A stretch of DNA of 64,000 nucleotides, from contig CM031878.1 of the NCBI GenBank assembly GCA_018697195.1, positions 7,365,293 to 7,429,292 of the forward strand, read 5' to 3'. The stretch is from Certhia americana (lineage: Eukaryota > Chordata > Aves > Passeriformes > Certhiidae). The notes under the pieces are model-generated. The model was not told the origin of the DNA. It made no database searches and saw nothing but the letters and a program-made list of their open reading frames with translations. Position numbers and translations under genes: made by a program. Positions 1 to 10,936 of the stretch are shown here, piece after piece. How positions within the stretch are numbered: the stretch's first letter is position 1; every line of letters starts with the position of its first letter.

Positions 1-3000
1 GATTTCAGTGAAGACTAGCACAAATGAGCCCCAACTTCCCGGAACTACCAGCCCCCCCACCACTGTTACAGTGGACATAGTTAAACTTTGGTTTTTTTTC
101 TTTTTGGGTTTTCCCCAAAATTTTATCGCAATCAAGGTGATTCATGTTACAATTCATACCAATTAGGAATTTAAAAAGTGGTAAAACATACCCCCAGCAG
201 TGCATATCTGACGAAACAGCATGTCAAACCCAACACCGCAGAGAACACTGATACACAACAGTCGAAGCTTGAAAATTGAATCCACAAACATCATTATGAA
301 AAGCTGCGCCCACACCATCCCCAAACCTCTTTGGGCGTTTCTCAGTGATACAGATAACCCAGCTTGGCCAGTGACCCATGGTAGAATCACGAGAATACCC
401 TACAGTAGTTCCCAGGTATCTAACTCAAGCGTTCTGGTCTGCAAGGTCTGAGAGCGCTCAAGTCGCCTGCAGATGCTACGCATAGGTGTTAAAATAGTGG
501 TTTTGACTAAGAGTTGGATGAAAGGGCATGTATGAAACCTTGAGACAGCTTAAGGCACACTGTTGAGCCCAGCCCCCCAACATCAGCTCATGTATTCTAC
601 TCAGCGAGCTTTAAACCTTTTCTCCAGCCTCGTCACTGGGAACAGCACATGTCACTTGTGCCTAAAACTACACCATTTAGAACAAAAGAAGGTATTCTAA
701 CTCCTACCAATTTCATGATACATAAATAAAGAGAAATATAACTTTGTTATAAAATCCTTCTCTTTTTGAGGGGAGGGGAAAGAAGACGTGTTCTAATGGA
801 GAATTTCCTCCATGACCATTACCTGACATGCCTGAAACCACTGCAGAATTGAAGGCACTCATGCTGCTGGCTCCCCATCAATTCATTAGTAAGGATATAA
901 CAGGGATGCTGGTCTTCCTCTTCACTCACAAGACCGATCATTCTCCACGAGTGATGCAGTATGTGATAGATTCAGCACGACACCAGGGGAAGAGAAGACA
1001 GTAGACTAATCATGAGCATAAACGCCAGGATCGTCCCAATGAGTCCTGTGCCAAGGAGATCGCCAATCTGCACTGGATCTGAGCTTGCAACCAACTCAGG
1101 CCTCCCTTAACTGATGCCTTAAAGTTTTTAGCTTTCATATTTTCCACCTGATTCTGTACTGTGCATTAGTAGTAGGAACTAGCCTGTACTTCATACAAAA
1201 GTATAGCAAGTTCCACGTTCACAGTTTGTTAGACAAATGATCCTTTTCCAGCCTGCAACCAGGCACACCATTGCAGTTCAGCCAGAAAAGTCGTAACCAC
1301 GCGCCGACTTGAGAAGAGCACTCTGAGAGGATGAAACTTCATAACCTTTACGTAGACACAATTAACCCCAAGATGGAAAATGGACCAATAAAAGATGTGA
1401 AAACTCGTGACACTGTCCAATCCACCACTATGGGTGTGGCCTGTGTCAGGCAACTTTGTAACTGCCCAGGTCTTGGCGCCTTTGCAGGCCTTTTTAACAA
1501 ATAGACCATACCTTATTTCCTTTTAACCTGTTCAGGTAGCCTCTTAAGGCCATAATGACTCCCACGGCCAAAAGAAGCAACTATTTCATGAAGCAAAGTT
1601 AAAGGGAAGAGGCGGGAGCCTCTCAAAGCATGGACTACTTTCAAGGCCTTCGTGATTCGTCGTCAGATCCAACCCTGGGGCCCTTCTTAAGGCTTTCGCT
1701 GGCACAGACCTCCCCTAACACCTCCCACACCACACCCTGCACAGGGCCAAATCCTGCAGTGCCGCATAGATACACTAGACTTCAGCAGATTAATTCCTTG
1801 CCAATAGGGTGAATCTGTAACTTGTATACATTATCCATTTACTGCCAGGTCATTGGGAAGAACTTGAGTTCATTCGAATTAAAAGCCTACGAAAACAAAC
1901 AAGGGCATCAGGACACGCTTGTGCCCAGCGACACGCAGGGACCTGTACAGCTCCCCTACCTCTCATTTTGCTCTGAGACTACATTATACAGGGTAGATTC
2001 AGGTTGCTGAGGGAAGTCCCTCAAACCAAATCGCCTAACGTTACAGAACCACTTCAGAGGTTTGCTCCTGACAGTGAAATCTCTCCTCCTTCACCCCGTC
2101 CACAAGCCTCCAAGCTTAGTGCATCGACCACTTTTCTTGCCAGATCCTGAACACGCTCTGGTGCAGGAATGAGGCTTTTGAGAAAGAACTACACTCACTA
2201 GGTACGCAACCACCACACAAAGCATGCACCACCGCCCTGGGATGGAGCTGACTTTTGCCTCAACCCAGTCCCATCCCGAACAACAGAGCCGGGAAGCCCC
2301 AAGATTTCTAGTTGTCCATGGCTGGCTGTAGGCCTGGGCAGAGATACCCAACCCTTCCCACCATCGAACCCATTAAAGTCTTCTGAAAGCTTGTTAAAAA
2401 ATTCAGAAGGGCCACCTTTCCCAACTGGGGCAAGCTTGAAGATCTTGCCTTAGGGAAGAAGCTACACCCAGACTTCAAGCCTGTTTGCCACATGCTTCTG
2501 GCTCAGTAATGCGCTGTCCATATGAACCATGGGAAATCTGCCAGAGCAGCTGCATGGGACAACGTGGGTTGCCGGATCAACATCACCAAACCATGGTCCC
2601 TCCGGATCTTCGTGACAGCAATCCCACCTCTTCCACACAGCACCATAGCTGACAGGTAAGAAAGCTCCCTGGCTCTTCCAGGGCAGACAAGGGCTGACTC
2701 GGGAAAACACCCATCAACCAAATCATCACCGCTAACGGTGACCTGAGATGGTATTACTTAACTTCGGCGTACATAGATTGGAACATTTCCGTGAGTCAGT
2801 TCCAACCCCGCTGGCCACTACGCCCTCAGTTCGTAGAGCTGGTGTGTTCCAACCCACCGGCAAGCCAGCCTATCAACAACAGCACTGTCAATCCGTGACA
2901 CCTGGTGCTCCTCCCTCGTCGGAACGGCTGTTCCAGGGAATCGCCGCTTGTAGTGCTGAGGAAGCTTTGCCCATGCAGCCCTCTGCCCAGCACAACCCAA

Positions 3001-3969
3001 TCGTCCCTAAAAACCAAACAGGATGGTATCATCCAATGATATCATGTATCCAAGTGGGGTCATAAATGTGCTGGTAAATATGGGATGTGCTGGTCAGTCG
3101 TCGCTGGCTCCAGAAGGCCAAAATGTTGATAGCAAAAAAGTGATACCTGAGCGAAACCGCACAATGTCAGAACCGAATTCGCCAATGTACAGAGAAAGCA
3201 ACACAATTGTGAACATGTTGGGATTCATCTGTCTACAGCAGAAATAAGCAACTCTTTCCTGAACATACATATGTCACGGTGATGACTGGCCTGGCTGTAC
3301 CGCTGGAAGCAAGAGCCTGTGAACTGTTTAGTCCAGCACCATGCGCCAAAGGGGGAAAAAACTTGAATCATCACGCTAGGGCAGGGGGATGACGATAGAT
3401 ATATAATCATGTGTGTGTGTATATATAATAACTATAGTCGTATAGTATCATGTCGAGAACAAAGTCCGCAGTAAAGAATACATTCAGTAATCTAGAACGT
3501 GCCTCTTCAAAATAAATCCATTTGAATAGTATTTATCATATTATAAAAACTTATATGGCCGCCTGTCTTAGCAATCCTCCCAACCGCAACACCCCCATCC
3601 CTAGGCCAGGTGCTCCCACAGAGTAGGCATGCTCCCCACCGGCAACTAACAACTTCGCAGCTACTGAAATCCTGGAAACATTAGCACGAAGTTGGGTTTA
3701 CTACATGTCTGCAGACAGGCTGAATACTTCCTTTCTTGACCTATACAGAAAATGCGCCTACTGTAAATCATCAACTGACCACCAGAACCCAAATTAAAAA
3801 GTCAAATCAATCCCCTCCGGAACAAAAAAAAAACATTATCCCCAAGAACAGTTGAAGTCATTGTTCCTTCTCCACCCCATCCTCAAATGAATGTCAAATT
3901 AGTTTTATTATTTTGTTAGAAAGTCCTATGTACTGGCGATGTTATTCCGTAATGATGAAAGAAAGCCCT
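1..3969. other. MYORG 3' flank / 3' UTR, low-quality sequence
   Basis: No exon could be recognised on either strand. Position and orientation make this the 3' untranslated region and downstream flank of MYORG. Scattered CpG dinucleotides are visibly more frequent than in the rest of the window outside its CpG islands. This agrees with the neighbouring coding sequence being full of indels and suggests that the whole left end is of poor base quality. NUDT2, the next gene in human, was not seen. Confidence 0.5.
3410..3429. repeat. (TG)n/(TA)n microsatellite
   Basis: A short TG run passes directly into a TA run. It is a simple repeat without other visible function. Confidence 0.8.
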
Positions 3970-4744
3970 GGTTAGGAAACCCATTAGGAAATAGGCAACT
4001 TCGTCAGGGTCACAGAGAGTCGGTGGAGCAGCATCGTGGTCTTCTCAAACAGCTCCCCCTTGTGCTGCGCCACTTGCCCGCTTGCAGGTAACACCCGCCC
4101 TGCTTTCGCCCATGCTCCAGCACAGGAGCACCTGAGGGATGTCCCCAATGAGGAACGGGGAGTCCGATCCGTGAGTGTCCTCATCGCGTCTCTACTGTAG
4201 AGGATCCCAGCCATAGGGGACGGATCAATGGGAGGTCACCCGTGTCGGTGAACGGCTCCCCGCCACTCCACAGCAGGCGGGGTCCAACCAGGGACTCGTG
4301 GAGGCTCCCAGAACTTCTGCGCGGATCTCCCACCACCGTCCTTTCAGAGCCATGCGGATGGAAGAACTGCATGGAGGCATGGGGAATGCATACACATCTC
4401 CAGCCAGCGCACGTACGAGCCTTCCGTTCAGGGATTCTCCACTGCCCCATTGTTTTAATTGGGGAAAAATTGCCCCTATCATGTCGGCAGATATGACGAC
4501 TTTGGTTACCCAGCATGCTGATGTGTGATGACGGTGGGGATTAGGGAGCTGAGTCCAAGCTCGTAGCCCCCGACGGAGTCCGCGGTCAATGATGCGGAAA
4601 GAAGCAGGATATGTTCTGTGACTGGTACCCCCCGCACTCTCCAGCTCTTAGAAAGGGAGTGCCATCTCCGTGTACGTCGGGACCAGAATGACTGGGGTCC
4701 GACAGTGGGACGGAAGTGTGCTGAACTCTTGGGCAGTATCTGTT

Positions 4745-4765
4745 CTCACCTGCGTCAAACTTGAA
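4745..4765 (-). other. MYORG: GH31 catalytic nucleophile motif of MYORG
   Basis: Read in its local minus frame this segment gives FKFDAGE. The Asp codon at 4754-4756 matches the GH31 catalytic nucleophile. The flanking bases change frame on both sides (upstream GISSF is followed by a one-base shift), yet the motif itself is intact. That is easier to explain by scattered sequencing indels than by long neutral decay. Confidence 0.85.
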
Positions 4766-5986
4766 AGGATGAGATGCCTACTTGTGCATGCAGCTGGGCG
4801 CAGGTGGCTCGGGAACCAGTCAACTGCTGCTGGGTTGGTGAGTCCAGTGATGGCCCGAGCCATTCCCCGCCCCGATGTCCTGTGATGAACAGCTGACGCT
4901 CGAATCCCCACACAAAATTGGAGAATTGTAGTTTATGCAAGGGTGAGTCCACAGAGTGGACCTTAAACCCATCTTCCCTCAGCTTTGCAAACCTCTGTTA
5001 CCGTGGGGAACTTGACAGGGTCAAAGTCCAAGTCCCGTAGGGCTTGAGTGTACATGTCATCAATCTCATGTGGCTGCGTAAAAAATGGTATTTCGTTGTC
5101 TTTTCCGCAAAGCCGCAGAAGTTGATCCTGGTCGATATCATTTTGGTAGAGTGGCCCATGTGGACCATATGGGGTACGGAAGGGCGTTCTCAGCAGGATC
5201 TTGAGGGCTTGTTGAAGGTACCTGCGCACCGGTACTTGTGGTGGAGTTGCGTCGGAGCCCACGCAGACACTGGTATCTGGCTCGGAAGGGCTGCTGGCCC
5301 GGTGGGGCTTGTAGGGCGGTCCTTGTAAAGCGGGCCTGGGAAAGACGAGGGTGCGCTCGTGGCATTGGAAGCCCAGGTTGAAGGCACGGAGTCGTTTGAT
5401 CTTGAGTGCCGCCGCCTTGTAGGAGAGACATAGCGCTCCAGGATGCCGCCAAGCTGTCACCGGAAGGAGTAGACGTCCCTGTCACGTAGTGACGTCTCCT
5501 GGTATCCAGCCAGCGGATGGCCAGTCTGGGTGCTCTCTCCGAGCCACCGACCAGTGGCTCGCGTCCCCCAGAAATTGTGTGCTCCACGCCGGGCGGCCGC
5601 CAGCCTCCTCCCAGCGGCGAACCGCGGTAGCACCTCACCTTTCCTTGGGCTTACCGTCTGGAAGAAGAAGTTGGCGGGGACCCGCTCGAGCGCGAGCCCG
5701 CTCAGATCTCTCCCTCCTTGTACACGACTCCGGTTCCATGCTGCCCATCGAAGCCAGCCGGAACACCACCTCCCTGCTGGTTGCGGATGACGAAGCGCGT
5801 CCGCCCGCGGTCGCATCAGCCCTTCTTGACCGCTCCGCTTCCCTCAGGGACACCGTGTAGTAGCCCAGCCACCACGGCAGCAATGAACAGTGAGTGGCCC
5901 ACAAGATGGCGCCCACATGGGCCTCAGCTCCTTGGAGGGGCATTCTGCTTCAACCGGATGTGAAGTCTTTCTGGCAGGAAGATGTA

Positions 5987-5990
5987 CAGT
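5987..5990 (-). other. MYORG: Likely MYORG start codon, split by an extra base
   Basis: The bird protein is expected to start at the Met that in human precedes Y-T-F-L-P. Here the minus strand reads ACTG and then TAC, ATC, TTC, CTG, CCA. A single extra C inside ATG would explain this. No other upstream Met is in frame with the YIFLPE segment inside the exon. This is an inference from the alignment with the family as I remember it. Confidence 0.55.
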
Positions 5991-6012
5991 GCTGCGCTTT
6001 CTCTAGAGCTTT
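5991..6012 (-). other. MYORG: 5' end of MYORG coding exon (5' UTR part) with splice acceptor
   Basis: On the minus strand a long pyrimidine-rich tract ends in CTCTGCAG at 6013, a strong 3' splice site. The exon would begin at 6012, about 22 bases before the presumed start codon. Human MYORG also has a noncoding first exon and the whole CDS in the next one, so the layout agrees. The acceptor side appears to be sequence of normal quality. Confidence 0.7.
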
Positions 6013-9000
6013 CTGCAGAGGAGTGGGAAGGAAGCACACCTGTGGTTCTCAGGAGAAGACACTGGATTGTTAGGAGAGCTCCCACCTCCACCACGTCCCA
6101 GAACATCCATCTCTGAAAAAGGAGAGGATATACATAGTCTGAGAGAACCTCTGAATCAAGGGATAGCGTGTCATCCACTTGCTCCCCCTGGCATCCTCTG
6201 CCCATCTGTGATGTGCCAGGTGCTCTATTCCAAGTACCAGACATCATCTCCAATTACTCTGGGCAAGACAACACATGTGGAGAACAGCCTGAGCCCTACT
6301 TGGGGAACAACCCCAGGGCAACAAGTACCAAATAATTTCCATATTTAGAGTTTTTTTGTTGGGAAGACTTTCAGTGAAACAGCAGTGGAGTCTGGGTGGC
6401 AGTAGAAGGAGGCTGGCTGAACAGGAGCCAGATCAGCCCACTGACAGTGTCCTTAAGAGACAGGGATAACTGAGAGCTATAAAAGACACCACGTAATGAA
6501 TTCCACATAGCCAATCCTAATTTTAATCATACTGCCTCCCTGGCAGATTCAATTCATCTGCAGCAACATCCCCTTTCTGTCCCAAGCAAGTCCCAGCTGC
6601 TCCACTTGGGTGATGCTTTGCAGTGAAGGTGGGTAAACCCCTGCTTCTCCACAGCTCACAGAGAGCCAAATGGGGCTGGGGTAAAAACCCAGTGGCTCAT
6701 GTCTGGGTTTTGGGGGGCATGTAGAGGGTGCACTGAGTGGCATGGAATGGCTGGCTCCTGCCATGTGCTCAGAGCTTTACAGCGGTTCTGGGTGGAAAAG
6801 AACTTCCAGCTTTTCTGGAAGAAAAGCTAACCCTGTAGGAAGTGAGCAGTGGGCCCAGAGGGCCCTTCCTCCATCCAGCAAGGCTCCAGACTCTGTTACA
6901 GCTCCAGCCCACTCCCCCCTGCATGGCCCCGGGGAAGTGGGCTGTGCCAAGAGCCTAATGGCTTTTCCTTGGCCACGGCCTGGCTGGGCTCTGCCAAGCA
7001 TAACGCCCGGGATCCAGGGGGGGAAAGTAAAGTAAGGACATGGGAGAGCAAGAAACAAACACAGCTGCAGGAGGAGTAGGGGAGGGAGAGGAGCTGCAAA
7101 GCCGCAGACCAGCTGCCTGATATCTGCCTGGTGCCAGCAAACACAGCCACTTCCTCCCTAAGCTCTGAGGCTGCAAACCTGCTGGCTGTGGGTCAACCAG
7201 AGGGAAAAAAAATTTTTTTGGGCACAAATGAAACCAGTTGCAGGGACTCCGTCTAATGAGGTTGTTTTCTTTTCTTAAGAAAAAAGAAGAAAAAGATCCA
7301 AAATGAATTACAGAACCTTCTCCCTGCCACAGGCACGGCAATCCAGAACAAGTATTTCTCTGTGCCTTGACACATCATTCTCTCCAAGAAAGGAAAAGGG
7401 AAGCAGAAAGAAGTCCTGAATGCCTCCTAAGCCTCATTGCTCCACTACAGGCATGGCCATGCATAAATCCAAAGCAGCATCGGCAAAACAGGCTCAACAA
7501 AACATTCTGTGTTTATATTCCTCTCGAAGCACATATTGGACAAGACCTTGCAGTTGGGAGCAGTTTTTGTGCAGCCAGATGGGTCATTCTAACCTTCCCC
7601 TGGGAGCCAGTAACTTTCTAGACGGCCAGTTGCTTTAAATGGGATTATAGAGGCATTAGGAAGTGATTAGCCTGAACAGGCGATAGGTTTAGTTAAACAA
7701 CTTGTCCCACAGCCAACTCCCACAGAGCCCTCACTTGCCAGCAGGGAGCTCAGGCACGGGATGGGGACAGCTCCAACCACTCCAACTGTGTCACCCAGTG
7801 CTGGATCCTGCCCCCCAGGAGGGCAACAGGGCTCTCACACACAAAGTACTTGTGACGCCAGGCCAGCTGAGCACAGCCAAAATTGGGCAATAAAGACAAG
7901 GAGGAGGTGGTGGTTGGATGAGGCTGTGTTTGGGATAAAGCTTCATCCCTGCCTCAACTCTTCCTTGGCTTTAAGATGAACCAGAAGCAGCACAGGGCTA
8001 TCCCAGGGATGGTGGGGGAGGAGGGTTTGCAGAAGGACCTTGGCCAAAACCAGCACAGCTGAGCAGAGCCGCAAAGTGGAAGGATGCTTCTGGAAATACA
8101 GGAAAGTACACTGAGCCCAAACAAGCCCTCACCTTCTCAACACTGGGAGGTTTTGGGATGCCAGAGATAGAGGGATATGCCAACACCTGTCATTCCAGAG
8201 GCATGACCGTGTCTTGTTTGTGTCTCATCTGGGGGCTGCCAAAGCTGAAGGGGGGAAAAACAAAATGTACCCTTCACCAAGCAGGACTTACAACTTATTT
8301 GGGAAAACATTATTTTTAAAGTTTTCACGTTTTCTTTATCAAAATGAGGGGGAAATAGTGTTTTCTTTGCCAATTCTCATTCAGGGTTTTAAACTCAAGA
8401 AATATCTGCTGCTGCTGCTGTGGCTCCATCTAAAATTGACAGCAGCTCCAAGGGCTTCACAGAGTTTCTGGATTTTTATCTCCCTTTCAGGAAGCTGGTT
8501 TATTATTTATGAACTATTTCGAAGCTGCTCTATTTTTAGGCTGTTTCTTTCTTTTCCCCCCCACAGACTGGAGCTCATGGCACACATGAGGGAGCCATCG
8601 TTGCCACCATCAGCAGAGAAGTAATGTGTTTTTTAAGAAAGGTTTTGCAGCTTCTTGAGTCCCTTGGACACTGATCTGCCTCAGTGGGATGTGCAAGCTG
8701 GTGATTGTGTTGGTGGATTTAATCCTGCTTTGACTGCTGTGGCTGGGTCAGGATCAAACCCTCCCTGTGGCTGCTGATGGATATTGCCCACTTGGACACC
8801 ATTTCAACAAAGATGCTGAGAACAGTGTTTGCAGGCATCACACAGCCCAGTGATGGGCCAAGGTGGTCTCCAAAAACAATCTTGGTCTGTGCCCTCTATT
8901 TTTTTCGACTTGTTAACAGAGTGTACATTATCAGCTGGGAGATTTGGCTCTGTCCCAGGTGAGAGCTAAGTCTCCCAGGCTCCCTGGAGACACCTTCTGC

Positions 9001-9057
9001 CTCTCACAAGCTGCAGCCCGCAGAGGTGCCTGCCCATGTACTGCCTGTTTCAACAAT

Positions 9058-9059
<2 letters not shown>

Positions 9060-9103
<44 letters not shown>
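9060..9103. repeat. Poly(T) tract, 44 bases
   Basis: An uninterrupted run of T. Avian CR1 elements do not leave poly(A) tails, so on the minus strand it could be the tail of a retrocopy. No gene-like sequence was recognised beside it. The length is likely to vary between individuals and to be inexact in the assembly. Confidence 0.9.
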
Positions 9104-9104
<1 letters not shown>

Positions 9105-10599
9105 TGTAATGCTAACTCGTTATTTTGCTCCATGATGACATTGTTTCGACCTTTAACTCCTCAAAAAAACAAGGAAAAAATAACCCCAAAAAACCAAGAA
9201 GGGATAGTGTCAAAGTGTCAAAGTCAAATAGCATTCTTGCAGCTTGCTGCACTGGAGCTTCCCAGCTGACCCAAAACAAAGATTTTTTTCTCTGTGTTCT
9301 GTGGAAGCAGTGAGTAGCCTTGCCTCAACTCTAGATGACAGCAAAACATCCGAGCAGGACACACTTCACGGAGTAAAAATAAAAATCCATTTTTTGACCG
9401 CTTCTATTTTTACCGACACCACCGCTAACCACAGGCTGCGAGACCCACAGCACCACTAACCCCAGCTTTGCAATTAGGACACTCATTTAAAGAGGGTCAA
9501 TAACATACAACTGGTCTCTATTGCCCTGGCAGGGTCAGATCTGAACTGTGCTGGGGGCCAAGTTCCTGCCAGGGACACACACCCATTTCCCACAGCAGGA
9601 TGCCAGGAAACCCTCCCTCTTCCACTGCAAGGTGCTGCCGCCTCCTCCCCAAGCATCTTGGCAGGAGTCGAGCTCAGGAAATATTACAGAAACACTGCAG
9701 ATTTTACCAGGAGGCATCTCCAACCCCACACAACAGCAGGGAATTAGGACACCAAGTTAAGGGAGAAATTTCTTCTCTGCAAAAAAGCTGTGGGAACAAA
9801 ACAGCCTCCACGTGCCCCATCTGGAGCTCCCTGCAGGCAACCTGCCCTGACAAAGGGACTTTGAACACCTGAGATGGGGGAAAAACAAACCCTTCCTGGA
9901 GATTTAATTTCCCTTGGAGGGGTCTGCAGCAGAGTACTGGAGTTCTCTGGAGGGCTTTTTGGAGTCAAATGGGGTGAAATCACTCTTCCTCCCCTTTGGT
10001 GCAGGTGGAGCAGGTGGGATGGGTGGGGGGCACCTTGGTGACAACACTTGCACAGGGTGCAGGGCTGCTCTCTGTTTCCACACACACCCTGACATGACAC
10101 ACACCATTCTATCCACACATGGATCAGAAGCACCGATTCCCCACCAATCCTGTGGATTCCCCCAAATAAAAAGCTGGACCACCCTGAGGCTCTGGGTGTA
10201 TCCCTGCCATACTCAAATCACCTTGGGGGCCATGTGTGTGGCACGGACACCCAGTCCCTGAGCCAGGGCAGTGAGGGAGCCCCAGGGGAACCCCCACCTT
10301 CACTGTCCTTGCTGTGGTCAGAGCAGGGATGGGGACATAGCCTGGTCTGAGGGGTTCCTGGACACGCTGCCTTGGGGGGACTCTCTGCACCTCCTGCAAA
10401 GTGACAGACCCTTGCTGTCAGGGCTGCTGCAAATTCTCCACCACACCCGGCTGCAGGACACAGCCAGGCCCACGCAGGAGACACCTCATCCCTCCGGGGC
10501 ATGATGCCCCAGTGCTTACCTGGCCATGGCTTCCTGGGGATCCCTGCCTGCCGCCCGGCTCCACCACAGATGTCTTTTTAAGCACATAGAAAAGGAGCA

Positions 10600-10890
10600 C
10601 CGCCACATTTCCACGTCCCCGTCCGCTCCATCCTCTCCATCACGTGGGGCGTTCCGGGGCTCCGAGCCGGCCGCTCCGTGTCCGCGGGCAGGAGGAGGGA
10701 GGGGACCAGCACGTCACCGCTGTGCCTCCCCAGGCACCGTGACGGATGTGCGAGCAGCCAACCCTCCGGCCGGGGTGTGCCAAGGAGAGCGGAGCACGGC
10801 CAGGAGGAGCGGCCGCACACGGGCGCAGCTTCCACTTGCCTCCCGGGACCCCGGAGCCGGGCTGGCATCTCACCTCCCTGCCAGGTGAGA
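10600..10890. promoter_or_regulatory. Secondary CpG island, possible alternative promoter
   Basis: CpG is dense here compared with the flanks, and a CACGTG E-box lies near 10640. No TATA box is visible. It is about 2.4 kb inside the inferred MYORG intron and could be an alternative promoter or a methylated GC-rich block. The open frames across it, on both strands, are rich in P, R, S and G and look like composition artefacts. Confidence 0.45.
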
Positions 10891-10936
10891 GGTGGTGCAT
10901 CACCCATCCCAGGTGAGAGGGAAGGTGCATCCCCTC
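10881..10936. repeat. 28-base tandem duplication with CAGGTGAG
   Basis: Two adjacent copies start at about 10881 and 10909 and share CCAGGTGAGAGG followed by GGTGCATC. Each copy contains CAG|GTGAG, which looks like a 5' splice site on the plus strand. Confidence 0.75.

Larger units (their letters stand above)
3970..5990 (-). pseudogene. MYORG: MYORG (GH31 glycosidase) coding region, frame-shattered
   Basis: This is the coding region of the myogenesis-regulating glycosidase, a type II membrane protein of the ER and nuclear envelope in family GH31, reported to act as an alpha-galactosidase. Family motifs appear in order on the minus strand but in changing frames: YIFLPE (about 5980), PSKELRP (5930), membrane segment FIAAVVA (5867-5887), YYTVSLREAE (5833-5862), VVFRLAS, FFFQTVSP (5650), DVYSF (5465), YPIWSTWA (5155), EIDDMYT (5060), FAKLRED (4975), nucleophile motif FKFDAGE (4745-4765), YTEMALPF (4650), YQSQNISCFF (4610), LGLSSLIPT (4545), VRWLEM (4400), DTGDLPLIRPLW (4225), FLIGDI (4150), KGELFEK (4060) and DEVAYF (4000). 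Human MYORG has 714 residues in one coding exon, so the span fits an almost complete gene. More than ten frame changes and internal stops break it. It is either a poorly sequenced intact gene or a decayed one; the identity is firm. The exact stop was not found. Confidence 0.93.

Noticed and set aside
4963..5460. 165-codon minus frame as a separate new gene
   Set aside because: It is one in-frame piece of MYORG; neighbouring pieces continue in the other frames.
8403..8420. CTG repeat (and a similar CAG repeat near 38310) as a meaningful expansion
   Set aside because: Only about five units each, outside any exon.
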